Notes: generated by a model from the sequence alone, not told the origin. DNA of 64,000 nt from Brevundimonas sp. M20 (GCF_006547065.1 NZ_CP041243.1:2619001-2683000), one strand, 5' to 3'; shown: positions 51,580-61,093, counted from the stretch's first letter. Made by a program: numbers and translations.

Positions 51580-51711
51580 CCCTCTCCCGATGGGGAGGGT
51601 GGTCGCGCACGACGGCGCAGCCGTCGTCCTCGCGCGCAAGGGTGAGTGTCGGCTCTTTCCCTCCCCGCCCGGGGAGGGGGGCCAGCGACCGAGTGGGGAG
51701 GGCCGAAAACG
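51580..51711. repeat. Second cluster of REP-like palindromes
   Basis: CCCTCTCCCGATGGGGAGGG (51580-51599) and CCCTCCCCGCCCGGGGAGGG (from about 51659) are related palindromes. A third hairpin, ACGACGGC/GCCGTCGT (51609-51627), lies between them. With surrounding unique DNA they fill the 304-bp gap 51532-51835, which has no gene. Confidence 0.7.
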
Positions 51712-51835
51712 CCCCATGCTTTCGCCATCCTCCGGCAAACGAGCGAAACCGGAGCACCGCTATCGGTTGGGAGGTCCACCAACTTTCATTCGCGTTATTG
51801 TTGCGCGGTGATAGAGATGATGGCGGGAGGGCACC

Positions 51836-52060
51836 ATGAGCAATCAGGAAGAACCGCCGGAAACGCCGGACGCATTTCTCAAGAACGTCGGGACGAGGTT
51901 AGCTAAGCGGGACGCTGTTGATAGCGATCTTGCAGCAATTCTAGCTGAACATATTCTCGCGTCGGATGTGGCTGACGACGCGGTGGCGCAGGCAAAAGCG
52001 GCCGTTGTTGCTCTGGCAAAGACGCGAGCACAAGCCCCTGTAGAGGTGGCGAATGGGTAA
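51836..52060 (+). CDS. Small acidic/helical partner protein of the downstream ATPase (74 aa)
   Basis: A 74-residue frame follows a strong ribosome site (GGCGGGAGGGCACC) and overlaps the next gene by 8 bp, so it is translated with the ATPase. It begins M-S-N-Q-E-E-P-P-E-T-P-D-A-F and is mainly helical with an A-K-A-A-V-V-A-L-A-K segment. No family is recognised. Small upstream partners of SMC-like ATPases are common in defence operons; this one could be a scaffold or regulator. The base composition is less GC-rich than the chromosomal neighbours. Confidence 0.65.
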   Translation: MSNQEEPPETPDAFLKNVGTRLAKRDAVDSDLAAILAEHILASDVADDAVAQAKAAVVALAKTRAQAPVEVANG

Positions 52061-54527
52061 CGCTCCCTACTTCCTGCGAACCCTGCTTGTTCAGGGTTTC
52101 CGGGCCTACCTCGACCCGAAGACTTTCGACTTCACTACCCAGCGTTCGCTGGCTGTGTTTGCGCCGAACGGGCACGGCAAATCGAGCATCGTGGATGCCT
52201 TGGAGTTTGCATTCTCCGATGACGGGTCGCTCGAGCGCCTCGGCGTTCGAGCCATTCACAACAAGGCTGGCGTATCTGCGCTAGCGCACCATCTAGCCGA
52301 CGACCGAAAGATCGTTGCAAGCGTTTCCACCGCATTTCGCCGCGGGACAGAAGACAGTGAAGGAAACCGGGGCGTTGCTGGAAAACGCGTACGGGCACCC
52401 GCGGCGACAGATGTCCAAGCACAGTTCGTGGTCGCTCCAATCATCCGTGGGCATGCGCTGCGAAGCTTCGTGGAAGCCCAAACGGCTGAGCAGCGATACG
52501 AGTCCGTGGCGACTTGGCTCCAGCTCGGCCCGTTGGTGAATGCCCAACGGAACCTCCGTTCCCTTCGTCGCGGGATCAAGGCTGCCGCGGAAGACGAGTC
52601 ACCCTTTACGAGCATCAACACGCAACTCTCCAAAGAAACCAGCCAAGTCGTTCAAGCATGGAACGCCGATGCGCTGCTGGCCTACGTAAATGATGTCGTG
52701 ATTGCGCCGCTCGATAGCCATTTGAGGTTTGCAGTGCTGACGCAGGAAGATCCGGCGTTCGTAACCCTCTCTGAGCGGTCCCAAGCCGAGGAGAAGCGCC
52801 TCGGTTTAGAGGGGATGCGTCAGATACGTAACGCGTTGGCGGCGCTTTACGAGGTGGTCGATGACCCCGACACCGGTCAGTCCATTGACCAAGGGCTCAT
52901 CGTAACTTTCTCTGCAGCCGTCGCTGCGAAAGCCGAAACAGCGAAGGCTTTCGCGGTCGAACGTGCCGCCGCCACTGAAGCGGCATTTGCCGCTGTCTGG
53001 AAGGAAGCCGAGCCGCTGTTCGCAGAGGATGCGACGTTTGTCGTAGCAGAATGCCCACTCTGCCTAACGCCCATAGCGAACAGCGTAGCGGGAGGAGCCG
53101 CCGGTGTTCATCAGCATATCGCCGACCGCCTAGCGGCGCTCAAGGACTATGCCGAAGCGAAGAAGAATGACGAGGCGGCGGCAAAGTCACTAGCGGCCGC
53201 TCATACTCGCCTTGCTGGTATTTTGAAGACGATCACTTTGCCTGACAACTTCCAAGATGCGCGTGATGAACTAGGGCTCTATCGCACGGTTATTGACGCC
53301 TGGAAGGATGGCACCACTCCCGATGCGGCACCGGCAATCTCCGCAGTTCTGGCGTCGTTGACGACGCTGGACACCGCCATCGCCGACATCGAGAAGAAGC
53401 AGGGTGCACATACCTACGCCAAGGCAAAGGCTAAGGTGGACCGCCTTCTTGCGATTAGAACCGATCAAGAGCTGGCCGAACGGACAGCTACCGAGCTTAC
53501 AGCCCTTTCTGATGAACTGACGGCGCAGAGCGCCTTCGTATCGGGCGAGATCCGCATCAAGCTCCAAGTACTGCTGGATGGGCTCCGAAAGCCCGTCAAC
53601 GATATCTACCGGGCGATACAGGGAAACAGTGCGGCACCGGTCCGTCTGGAGCTCCCACCCGAGGAAGACGACAACCAACAGCGACTAAACCTTCTGATCG
53701 ACTTCTCGGACAATCGCCAAGGCGTTCAGCCAGGAGGCTATCTAAGCGACTCTCAGATTCACTCACTGGCTCTGGCGCTTAGATTGGCGGCGATCAAGGC
53801 ATTCAACACGAACGCCCCGATCGTGGCCCTAGACGATGTGGTTACGTCCTACGATGCCGACCATCGACGAACCATTGCAGCACTTCTGGCGAACGAATTC
53901 GCCGGCTTCCAACTGATCATCACTACGCACGATGAGCGCTTCTACCTCTATCTGCGCGATCAACTCGGAGCGGCCGACTGGCGCTTCACCCGGATCATTC
54001 GGCTGGATCGGGACTACGGCCCACGGTTTGCCGACGAGAAGGTGACCGATGCGATGATTCAAACTCGATGGGCGGCCGGAGAATCCGCAGCCAATGAGAT
54101 GCGGCAGGCAGAGGAGGAATGGCTTCTCTCCATTTGCCGCGACTTCGGGGTCAACCTGCGCATCCGCTCGTTAGAACGCGCGTACTCCTACGAGCGAAGC
54201 GAACTGGCGGCTGCGCTTGCCACATTCCTGAATGGTGCGAAAATTACGATCCCGCTGGTGCCGGGGGTGAACAATCGCTTTCTCACCAGCCTCCAGCAAG
54301 GAGTAGTCGAGAACTTCGGAAGCCACTTCCAAGAAGGCCCATATGGCGACGGCTCAAAGGGAGATGAACAAGCGCGTTGGGCAGAGTTCAGTACATTCAA
54401 AGCGTTCTTCGCCTGTTCGAAATGCGCGCGAACACGGTTTAAAAGACCGCACGATTTTAGGAAGCCGGTATGTGCCCACGGAAGCTGCGAGGCACAGTTT
54501 GAAGGCAGCACCCCACCAGTGAAGTAG
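52053..54527 (+). CDS. Rad50/SMC-like AAA ATPase with zinc motifs, probable defence gene
   Basis: The 824-residue protein has Walker A F-A-P-N-G-H-G-K-S-S near residue 38. Long helices flank a central C-P-L-C, which may form a zinc hook when two chains meet. Next are the signature-like L-S-D-S-Q-I-H-S-L and Walker B I-V-A-L-D-D-V with a T-T-H-D switch. A C-terminal tail near 790-815 holds C-S-K-C and C-x4-C, a possible zinc ribbon. No nuclease motif is evident. It lies between REP-flanked DNA and uvrB, overlaps its small partner by 8 bp, and has lower GC than its neighbours, suggesting transfer. The nearest known types are RecF/RecN-like ATPases of defence systems such as Lamassu or RloC, but it matches none completely. 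Confidence 0.75.
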   Translation: MGNAPYFLRTLLVQGFRAYLDPKTFDFTTQRSLAVFAPNGHGKSSIVDALEFAFSDDGSLERLGVRAIHNKAGVSALAHHLADDRKIVASVSTAFRRGTEDSEGNRGVAGKRVRAPAATDVQAQFVVAPIIRGHALRSFVEAQTAEQRYESVATWLQLGPLVNAQRNLRSLRRGIKAAAEDESPFTSINTQLSKETSQVVQAWNADALLAYVNDVVIAPLDSHLRFAVLTQEDPAFVTLSERSQAEEKRLGLEGMRQIRNALAALYEVVDDPDTGQSIDQGLIVTFSAAVAAKAETAKAFAVERAAATEAAFAAVWKEAEPLFAEDATFVVAECPLCLTPIANSVAGGAAGVHQHIADRLAALKDYAEAKKNDEAAAKSLAAAHTRLAGILKTITLPDNFQDARDELGLYRTVIDAWKDGTTPDAAPAISAVLASLTTLDTAIADIEKKQGAHTYAKAKAKVDRLLAIRTDQELAERTATELTALSDELTAQSAFVSGEIRIKLQVLLDGLRKPVNDIYRAIQGNSAAPVRLELPPEEDDNQQRLNLLIDFSDNRQGVQPGGYLSDSQIHSLALALRLAAIKAFNTNAPIVALDDVVTSYDADHRRTIAALLANEFAGFQLIITTHDERFYLYLRDQLGAADWRFTRIIRLDRDYGPRFADEKVTDAMIQTRWAAGESAANEMRQAEEEWLLSICRDFGVNLRIRSLERAYSYERSELAAALATFLNGAKITIPLVPGVNNRFLTSLQQGVVENFGSHFQEGPYGDGSKGDEQARWAEFSTFKAFFACSKCARTRFKRPHDFRKPVCAHGSCEAQFEGSTPPVK

Positions 54528-54548
54528 GAAGTATCAGGCTAGGCCCCC

Positions 54549-56912
54549 TCACCGCCCCTTCCGGAACGCCTCCGCCTTCTCCGCCGCCGCCTCGGCCCGC
54601 CACCGCTTCGGGGCGGACTTGTCGACCTCTTCCCCGGCCCCGGTCAGGGCTTCGTTGGCGAACTCGAGGTCGAGGAGCTTCATCTTCTTGATCTCGTCGC
54701 GCAGGCGGGCGGCTTCCTCGAACTCCAGATTGGCGGCGGCGTTGCGCATGCGGCCTTCCAGGTCCTTGAGGGCGGCCTGGAAGTTGGAGCCGATGAAGGG
54801 TTTGGCCTCCTCGGCCACGCCGGGGCGGGTCAGGCGGTCCATCTCGCGGCTCTCGTAGGGCGAGGCCATGATCTCCTTGATGTCGCGCTTGACCGATTCC
54901 GGCGTGATGCCGTGTTCGGCGTTGTAGGCTTCCTGCTTCTCGCGCCGGCGGTTGGTCTCGGCGATGGCGCGCTCCATCGAGCCGGTCATGCGGTCGGCAT
55001 ACAGGATGACGCGGCCGTCCACGTTCCGGGCGGCGCGGCCGATGGTCTGGATCAGCGACGTTTCGGAGCGCAGGAAGCCCTCCTTGTCGGCGTCGAGGAT
55101 GGCGACCAGACCGCACTCGGGGATGTCGAGGCCCTCGCGCAGCAGGTTGATGCCGATCAGGACGTCGAATGAGCCCAAGCGCAGGTCGCGCAGGATCTCG
55201 ATGCGTTCGAGGGTGTCGACGTCGGAGTGCATGTAGCGGACGCGGATGCCCTGCTCATGCATGTATTCCGTCAGGTCCTCGGCCATCTTCTTGGTCAGGG
55301 TGGTGACGAGGGAGCGGTACCCCTTCGCCGCCGTCTGGCGGACCTCGTCGATGACGTCATCGACCTGGTTGCGGGTGGCGCCGCTGACCGGGCGGATCTC
55401 GACCGGGGGGTCGATCAGGCCGGTGGGGCGGATGACCTGTTCGGTGAAGACGCCGCCGGTCTGGGCCAGCTCCCACTGGCCGGGGGTGGCGCTGACGTGG
55501 ACGGTCTGGGGGCGCATGGCGTCCCATTCGTCGAACTTGAGCGGGCGGTTGTCGATGCAGCTGGGCAGGCGGAAGCCGTACTCGGCCAGGGTCGATTTGC
55601 GGCGGTAGTCGCCCCGGTACATGGCGCCGATCTGGCCGATGGTGACGTGGCTTTCGTCCACGAACAGCAGGGCGTTGTCGGGGATGTATTCGAAGAAGGT
55701 GGGCGGGGGCTCGCCCGGCGCGCGGCCGGTCAGCCAGCGGCTGTAGTTCTCGATGCCGGCGCAGGAGCCGGTGGCCTCCATCATCTCCAGATCGAAGCGG
55801 ACCCGCTGTTCAAGGCGCTGGGCCTCCAGCAGCTTGCCGTTCTCGTTCATCCAGTCGAGCGTCTCCTTCAGCTCGGCCTTGATGCCGGTCATGGCCTGAT
55901 TGAGCGACGGGCGCGGGGTGACGTAGTGGCTGGCGGCGTAGACGGTGATCTCCTCCAGATCGGCCGTCTTTTTTCCGGTCAGCGGATCGAACTCCTGGAT
56001 GGACTCCAGCTCATCCCCGAACAGCTGGATGCGCCAGGCGCGGTCCTCCATGTGGACGGGGAAGATTTCGAGGGTGTCGCCCCGCTTGCGGAACATGCCG
56101 CGCTCGAAATGCAAGTCGTTGCGCTTGTACTGCAGCGCGATCAGATCGGCCCGCAGCTTGGCCTCATCGATCTGGTCCCCGACCTTCAGGGTGAAGGTCA
56201 TCGCCGTATAGGTCTCGACCGACCCGATGCCGTAGATGCAGCTGACCGAGGCCACGACGATGACATCGTCCCGCTCGAGGATCGCCCGCGTCGCCGAGTG
56301 CCGCATCCGGTCGATCTGCTCGTTTATCGAAGAGTCCTTTTCGATATAAGTATCTGATTTTGGAACATAAGCTTCCGGCTGGTAGTAGTCGTAGTACGAG
56401 ACGAAATACTCGACGGCGTTGTCGGGAAAGAAGCTCTTGAACTCGGAATAGAGCTGGGCGGCCAGGGTCTTGTTGTGGGCCAGGATCAGGGCCGGGCGCT
56501 GGGTCTGTTCAATGACCTTGGCCATGGTGAAGGTCTTGCCCGAGCCGGTGACGCCCAGCAGCACCTGATCGCGGTCGCCCGCCTCCGCCTGGGCCACCAA
56601 TTCGGCGATGGCCGAGGGCTGGTCGCCGGCGGGGGTGTATTTCGTCTCCAGCCGGAACGGGACGCGCTTCTTGTCGCCGGGCCGCTGCGGACGGTGTGGC
56701 GTCCAGCCCTCGGGCTTGCCGGGGGCTTCCTCGGGCGTCAGGCGGGGGCCCGCGACCGGGGCGAACATGGGCATGTGCTTCGGCTTGGCGCCCGCGTCGA
56801 AGACGAAGGGCGTCGAGGCCTCTGACACTCCTGCCGCCTCGGACCGCACATGCTCGGGCTTGCGCGTCCCCTGGGGGGTGATCTGTGTCGACGAGCGGGG
56901 AGAACGGGCCAT
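54549..56912 (-). CDS. uvrB: Excinuclease ABC subunit B
   Basis: UvrB verifies DNA damage and, with UvrA and UvrC, carries out nucleotide excision repair. The 787-residue protein has Walker [10 protein letters not shown], the beta-hairpin [12 protein letters not shown], and motif [13 protein letters not shown]-terminal UVR domain reads [11 protein letters not shown]. It is about 100 residues longer than E. coli UvrB owing to a proline-rich N-terminal extension common in alphaproteobacteria. Its stop lies 21 bp from the stop of the convergent SMC-like ATPase gene. Confidence 0.97.
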   Translation of the reverse strand: MARSPRSSTQITPQGTRKPEHVRSEAAGVSEASTPFVFDAGAKPKHMPMFAPVAGPRLTPEEAPGKPEGWTPHRPQRPGDKKRVPFRLETKYTPAGDQPSAIAELVAQAEAGDRDQVLLGVTGSGKTFTMAKVIEQTQRPALILAHNKTLAAQLYSEFKSFFPDNAVEYFVSYYDYYQPEAYVPKSDTYIEKDSSINEQIDRMRHSATRAILERDDVIVVASVSCIYGIGSVETYTAMTFTLKVGDQIDEAKLRADLIALQYKRNDLHFERGMFRKRGDTLEIFPVHMEDRAWRIQLFGDELESIQEFDPLTGKKTADLEEITVYAASHYVTPRPSLNQAMTGIKAELKETLDWMNENGKLLEAQRLEQRVRFDLEMMEATGSCAGIENYSRWLTGRAPGEPPPTFFEYIPDNALLFVDESHVTIGQIGAMYRGDYRRKSTLAEYGFRLPSCIDNRPLKFDEWDAMRPQTVHVSATPGQWELAQTGGVFTEQVIRPTGLIDPPVEIRPVSGATRNQVDDVIDEVRQTAAKGYRSLVTTLTKKMAEDLTEYMHEQGIRVRYMHSDVDTLERIEILRDLRLGSFDVLIGINLLREGLDIPECGLVAILDADKEGFLRSETSLIQTIGRAARNVDGRVILYADRMTGSMERAIAETNRRREKQEAYNAEHGITPESVKRDIKEIMASPYESREMDRLTRPGVAEEAKPFIGSNFQAALKDLEGRMRNAAANLEFEEAARLRDEIKKMKLLDLEFANEALTGAGEEVDKSAPKRWRAEAAAEKAEAFRKGR

Positions 56913-57006
56913 GAACGCAATCTAGTCAGCGGAAGGGGCGCGCGCCAGTGACGCACGCCCCTTCGAGGTTGGCCTGCTGACAGCAGGTTGGCAGCAGGAC
57001 AGCGCT

Positions 57007-57915
57007 TTAGCGGCGAATACGGGCGCGGGTTTCCAGATCGCTGATCCGGCGCTCCAGATAGGCGCGGTCGTCCGACGACGGCTGGATGCGACTGTAGGCG
57101 GCCTCGAGACGGGTCAGGTCGCCCAGCTCGACGCGGATCTGGGCCTGCACCGTGCTGCCGAGGCCGGAAGACGACAGGGCGCGGTCGATGTTGTTCAGGC
57201 GGGTGCGGTTGTCGAGGTAGCCGCTGTTCCCGCCGCCGATCGGGCCGTCGCCGACGCGGGCGTCGAGCGCATCGAGGCGGCTGTCGAGATCATCCCGCTC
57301 CGTCGCGGTCAGGCGTCCGTCACGCAGATATCCGGCCTCGACGCGGATCAGGTCGGAATAGTCGGCCTTCAGGCGGGTCCCTTCGGTGCGGGTCAGGCGG
57401 CGGGTGCGCACGGCGGCATCGACGCGCGCCTCGAAGTCCGCGCGACCGTCCGCGACGCTGCTGCGGCCCGAGGAATAGTCCGAGCCGCCAGCTTCGACGC
57501 GCTGGGAGAACTCGCGATACCGGGCGACCAGATCGGCGCGCTCCTGTGTCGTCACCCGGCCGTCGGCGGTGTAGCGGGCCTCGAGATCGACCAGATCCTG
57601 ATACTCGTCCCGCAGGCGGCGGGCCTCATTGCTGGACAGACGACCGGCGCGGACATCGGTGTCGAGCCGGGTCTGGAACTGGGCGCTCTGGTTGGACAGG
57701 GGACGGCGGCCCCGGCTCCACTCCGCCTCCAGCGAACTGGACACGCCCAGACGGTCGCCGAAAAGGGCTCCCAGAATGGCCCCGAAGGCGTCCTGCTGCT
57801 GGGTCGACTGCGGCTGTTGGGTGGAGCCGTAGGGTGTCTGGGCCATGGCCAGCGGAGCGGCAGCCAGCACGACGGCGCCTGCGGCGATGGCGGACAGATA
57901 TTTGGCGGAAGGCAT
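57007..57915 (-). CDS. Exported protein with three helical repeats
   Basis: The 302-residue protein has a signal peptide (residues 1-25, ending L-A-M-A-Q) and a glutamine-rich linker. Three related repeats of about 60 residues follow. The first two contain an EF-hand-like turn, Y-T-A-D-G-R-V-T-T-Q-E-R and Y-L-R-D-G-R-L-T-A-T-E-R, each preceded by R-x-G-R-L-S/T. The third is more degenerate. The turns have too few acidic residues for typical calcium binding. No family is recognised; it is probably periplasmic. I use the ATG at 57915 as start of the signal peptide. Confidence 0.75.
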   Translation of the reverse strand: MPSAKYLSAIAAGAVVLAAAPLAMAQTPYGSTQQPQSTQQQDAFGAILGALFGDRLGVSSSLEAEWSRGRRPLSNQSAQFQTRLDTDVRAGRLSSNEARRLRDEYQDLVDLEARYTADGRVTTQERADLVARYREFSQRVEAGGSDYSSGRSSVADGRADFEARVDAAVRTRRLTRTEGTRLKADYSDLIRVEAGYLRDGRLTATERDDLDSRLDALDARVGDGPIGGGNSGYLDNRTRLNNIDRALSSSGLGSTVQAQIRVELGDLTRLEAAYSRIQPSSDDRAYLERRISDLETRARIRR

Positions 57916-58039
57916 CAGGTCATCTCCGACCGTTGTTCGGGTCGGGGAAACGACGCCGCCCGACGATGGTTGCCTTACGCCCCGGGTGAAGGTCCGAAAG
58001 CCGCGAGCCATGATCGCGGACTCGGGGCAGGATGCAAGG

Positions 58040-58549
58040 ATGCTGCTGACCGTCTCCACCCTGCCCTCCCCGGTCGGCCCGCTGGCTCTGGCCTGCGATG
58101 CGGAGGGGCGGCTACGCGGGGTGTCGTTCGGCGAGGGGCTGGCCAAGGTGATGCGGCGGGAATACCCGGACGTCGCGCTGGTTGACGGAGAGACGCCGGA
58201 GGCTATGCGGGTGAGGCTGGACGCTTATTTCGCGGGAGATCAGGCGGCGCTGGGGTGTATCCCGTGGTCGCTGGACGGGGCGGTCGCGGCGGACGGATTT
58301 CAGGCGCGGGTCTGGCGGGGGCTGGCGGACATCCCGGCGGGACTGACGATCAGCTATGGCGAGATGGCCAGACGCGCGGGCGAGCCGGGCGCGGCGCAGG
58401 CGGCGGGCGTGGCCCTGAACCGGAATCCGATCGCGGTGGTCCTGCCCTGCCACCGGGTCGTCGGCGCGGACGGCGCCATGGTCGGCTTCGGGGGCGGGCT
58501 GGAGCGCAAGACCTGGCTGCTCAGGCACGAAGGCGCCCTGCTGCTCTGA
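58040..58549 (+). CDS. ogt: Methylated-DNA-[protein]-cysteine S-methyltransferase
   Basis: The 169-residue protein repairs O6-alkylguanine by transferring the alkyl group to its own cysteine. The active site is V-L-P-C-H-R-V, preceded by the helix-turn-helix D-I-P-A-G-L-T-I-S-Y-G-E-M-A and N-R-N-P-I arginine finger. It lacks the Ada regulatory domain. The ATG at 58040 begins at M-L-L-T-V-S-T; an ATG at 58010 is in frame and would add ten residues. It faces a gene-poor promoter region shared with the repeat protein. Confidence 0.92.
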   Translation: MLLTVSTLPSPVGPLALACDAEGRLRGVSFGEGLAKVMRREYPDVALVDGETPEAMRVRLDAYFAGDQAALGCIPWSLDGAVAADGFQARVWRGLADIPAGLTISYGEMARRAGEPGAAQAAGVALNRNPIAVVLPCHRVVGADGAMVGFGGGLERKTWLLRHEGALLL

Positions 58550-58611
58550 CCGCTTGACTCATGTAACCCACAGGTGACATGTAACCCGTAGGTGACACGG
58601 GAGGCGACACC

Positions 58612-59310
58612 ATGACGGAAACAGACTGGAAGGCGCAGGAGCGGCGGCGCGAGCTTCGCTCCCGCATCGCGGTCGCGATCTTCTGCCTGGGCATGTTCTC
58701 GGCCGTTCTGGCGGGCCTGTTCTGGCATGAGGACGGTCTCGATCCCGCGCGCCTGCTGGCCGTCGCTACGGTGGTCGGAGCAGTGGTGGCGGTCGCGGGG
58801 CTGGGCGGCCTGATCGCGTTTCGCCCGGGCGAGGCGCAGAAGCGACTGGCGCAAAGCGGCGGCTATCGGGACCGGTTGCAGCGCGACTGGGTGGCCCGGA
58901 TCAACTTCCTGCCGGTGGCCATGCTGGGCCTCACCGTGATCGCCATGGCGCGGGCCGATGAGTGGCTGAGCGGCGAGGACCCGAGCTTGAGCGGCGTGTT
59001 TCTGGCCGCGGCGGCGGTGCTGAACGTGCTTCTGATCCCGGTGATGATCATGGGCTGGGACGGCGGCTCGCGGAAGCAGAAGCGGCTACTGGAGGACGAA
59101 CTGACCCGCAGCTACCGCGCAGACGCCATGATCCGGGCCTTCTGGGTCCTGCTGGTCGGGGTGATGGGTCTGTATCTGGTCGGCCTGTGGAACCCGCGCG
59201 TGACGGTGGTGGCGCTGCCGATGGTGCTGTGGATCGCCGCGGCGACAGCGGCGATGCGCTTCGCCGCCCTGCACCGCCGCGCCGAGCGAGAGATGGAAGA
59301 CGATGGCTGA
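58612..59310 (+). CDS. Membrane protein paired with an XRE regulator
   Basis: The 232-residue protein has an N-terminal charged stretch and about six hydrophobic helices in three pairs (roughly 25-45, 50-70, 100-120, 130-150, 175-195, 200-220). The cytosolic loop R-K-Q-K-R-L-L-E-D-E-L-T-R lies between helices 4 and 5. This loop recalls DUF2178-type membrane proteins, which are commonly coupled to a small XRE regulator as here. The stop overlaps the start of the HTH gene by 8 bp. The signal sensed is unknown. Confidence 0.75.
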   Translation: MTETDWKAQERRRELRSRIAVAIFCLGMFSAVLAGLFWHEDGLDPARLLAVATVVGAVVAVAGLGGLIAFRPGEAQKRLAQSGGYRDRLQRDWVARINFLPVAMLGLTVIAMARADEWLSGEDPSLSGVFLAAAAVLNVLLIPVMIMGWDGGSRKQKRLLEDELTRSYRADAMIRAFWVLLVGVMGLYLVGLWNPRVTVVALPMVLWIAAATAAMRFAALHRRAEREMEDDG

Positions 59311-59512
59311 TCCCCGACTGGCGTCCCGTCTCAAGGAGGCGCGGCAGGCGGCGGGTCTGACGCAGGCGGAACTGGCCGAGAAGGCCGGGGTGTCGCGCAA
59401 GACCGTCAACACCGTCGAGAACGGCGTCTTCATACCGTCCACCATCCTCGCCCTGAGCCTCGCGCGGGCGCTGGATGTGAAGGTCGAGGACCTGTTCTGG
59501 CTGACGGATTGA
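59303..59512 (+). CDS. Small XRE-family helix-turn-helix regulator
   Basis: The 69-residue protein is a single XRE domain: L-K-E-A-R-Q-A-A-G-L-T-Q-A-E-L-A-E-K-A-G, then S-R-K-T-V-N-T-V-E-N-G and the ending V-K-V-E-D-L-F-W-L. It binds DNA as a dimer and likely regulates its own two-gene operon. It overlaps the membrane protein gene by 8 bp. This group, ending in E-D-L-F-x-L, normally accompanies a membrane protein of the DUF2178 kind. Confidence 0.92.
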   Translation: MADPRLASRLKEARQAAGLTQAELAEKAGVSRKTVNTVENGVFIPSTILALSLARALDVKVEDLFWLTD

Positions 59513-59517
59513 AGAGA

Positions 59518-59613
59518 GGGATTAGGGATTAGGGATCAGGGACCAGGGATTTAGCTGACCGAGCAGTCAGGCTTTCATTCTGCCCACTTCGCCAATCCCT
59601 AATCCCTAATCCC
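59518..59613. repeat. Telomere-like heptamer repeats in a 19-bp inverted repeat
   Basis: GGGATTAGGGATTAGGGAT (59518-59536) is matched perfectly by its complement at 59595-59613, leaving a 58-nt loop. Each arm is built from tandem TTAGGGA heptamers, with degenerate copies continuing (GATCAGGGACCAGGGAT). It lies between the XRE and TauE genes and can form a long hairpin. Confidence 0.85.
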
Positions 59614-59648
59614 TTCTCGTCCTCACAGCGGGCAGCTAGACCGCAACC

Positions 59649-60473
59649 ATGACCGCCCTTCCCCTGTCTGAAATCCTGATCCTGCTGGCGGCGCTGGCCG
59701 CGGCGGGATTGGCGGGCGGCGTGGTCGCCGGGCTGTTCGGCGTGGGCGGCGGGACGGTGATCGTGCCCGCTCTGTTCTATGCGTTCGAGGTGCTGGGCGT
59801 CGGGGGTGAAAGCAACCTGCACGTCGCGGTCGGCACATCCCTGCTGACCATCGTCGCGACGTCGCTGAGGTCATTGAGGGCGCACCGCAGCCACGGGGCC
59901 GTCGATGAGGCGGTGCTGAAAAGCTGGACGCCCTGGGTGGGGCTGGGCGGACTGGTCGGCGCAGGCATCGCGGGCGTGGCCTCGATGGAGGGGCTGGCCA
60001 TCGTCTATGGCGTCTGCCTGGTCCTGATCGGTCTGCAACTCGGCCTGCTGCCCGAGCGGTTCACACTGGCGAAGGACCTGCCGACCGGCTGGCTGCGCCG
60101 GATCGTCGGCACGGCCATCGGCGGCCTGTCCGCCATGATGGGGATCGGCGGCGGCAGCTTCGGCGGGCTGGTGATGACCCTGTGCGGACGGCCGATCCAT
60201 CAGGCGGTGGCGACCGCATCAGGCTTCGGCGTGGCCATCGGCGGCGCGGCGGCGCTGGGCTTTCTGGTGTTCGGCTGGGGCGCCGCCGGGCGTCCGCCGT
60301 TCAGTCTCGGCTACATCAACATCCCCGCCGCGATCATCATGGGCGTGCTGACCACGGCGGTCGCGCCCTGGGGCGCCAGACTGGCGCACAGGCTGCACAA
60401 GCGGGTGCTGCGCAAGGTGTTCGCCCTCTACATGATCGGGACGGCGCTGTCGGTGGTCCTGAAGGCGATCTGA
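59649..60473 (+). CDS. TauE/SafE-family membrane permease
   Basis: The 274-residue protein has about eight membrane helices. The TauE/SafE signature appears twice: G-L-F-G-V-G-G-G-T-V-I-V-P-A and M-M-G-I-G-G-G-S-F-G-G-L. The family exports or imports sulfite, sulfoacetate and other small anions across the inner membrane; the substrate here is unknown. The ATG at 59649 begins the first helix. It is convergent with the retropepsin-like gene, 6 bp between stops. Confidence 0.92.
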   Translation: MTALPLSEILILLAALAAAGLAGGVVAGLFGVGGGTVIVPALFYAFEVLGVGGESNLHVAVGTSLLTIVATSLRSLRAHRSHGAVDEAVLKSWTPWVGLGGLVGAGIAGVASMEGLAIVYGVCLVLIGLQLGLLPERFTLAKDLPTGWLRRIVGTAIGGLSAMMGIGGGSFGGLVMTLCGRPIHQAVATASGFGVAIGGAAALGFLVFGWGAAGRPPFSLGYINIPAAIIMGVLTTAVAPWGARLAHRLHKRVLRKVFALYMIGTALSVVLKAI

Positions 60474-60479
60474 GAGAGA

Positions 60480-61001
60480 TCAGGGCGTCAGGGTCAGTGC
60501 GGCCGGAGTGGCGGTGAAGCTGGACAGGCGGCCGAGATAGCTCATACCGAGCAGCGAGTGGGGCAGCCCCTCCGCCACCACCAGAGCCTCGACATTCTCG
60601 ACACGGGCGCCGGATACGGACACGGACCGCAGGCGCACAGGGGCGGCGGCGACCGGCCCCGAGGCGGTGACAAGCTTTGCGTCGAAGTCATCCGGCTTCA
60701 GCCCGAGCCCCAGGCGCACGGCGTCCTCCTTGGTCAGGACCATGACGCTGGCGCCGGTGTCGACCATGGCGTGGATGGCGCGGCCGTCGATCCGGACATC
60801 CGCCCAGTAATGCCCGTCCGGCTCCTTGAGAACCTGCGCCGGACCGCCGGTGGCGGGGGCGCTGATCGCGGCGGACTCGGCCGCCTGCGCCTCGTTGCGC
60901 AGACCGCTCTGATCCATCCACCACAGGACGGTCAGGGACGAAGCGACGGCGAGGCCCAGCACACCGAGAGAGGACAGGTCGAAACGCATCAGGACGCGCA
61001 T
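60480..61001 (-). CDS. Membrane-anchored retropepsin-like aspartic protease
   Basis: The 173-residue protein has one N-terminal membrane helix (about 10-27) and a retropepsin-like domain. The active-site motif reads A-M-V-D-T-G-A-S-V-M-V-L. The second conserved element is L-P-H-S-L-L-G-M-S-Y-L. This is the bacterial clan AA (TIGR02281-type) protease, probably dimeric and facing the periplasm. Its substrate is unknown. An ATG at 60989 is an alternative start. It is followed by the TauE gene, convergently. Confidence 0.88.
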   Translation of the reverse strand: MRVLMRFDLSSLGVLGLAVASSLTVLWWMDQSGLRNEAQAAESAAISAPATGGPAQVLKEPDGHYWADVRIDGRAIHAMVDTGASVMVLTKEDAVRLGLGLKPDDFDAKLVTASGPVAAAPVRLRSVSVSGARVENVEALVVAEGLPHSLLGMSYLGRLSSFTATPAALTLTP

Positions 61002-61093
61002 CCCGCAACTACCGCCGCTTCCTGCGGCTGCCCCCTCTGTCCCACAGAGCGATTGGGATGCGGTGAAGGAGGATGGTGGACAGGGGGTTAAGC

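Noticed and set aside
55227..56357. A 376-codon plus-strand frame
   Set aside because: It is fully antisense to uvrB and shows no domain pattern.
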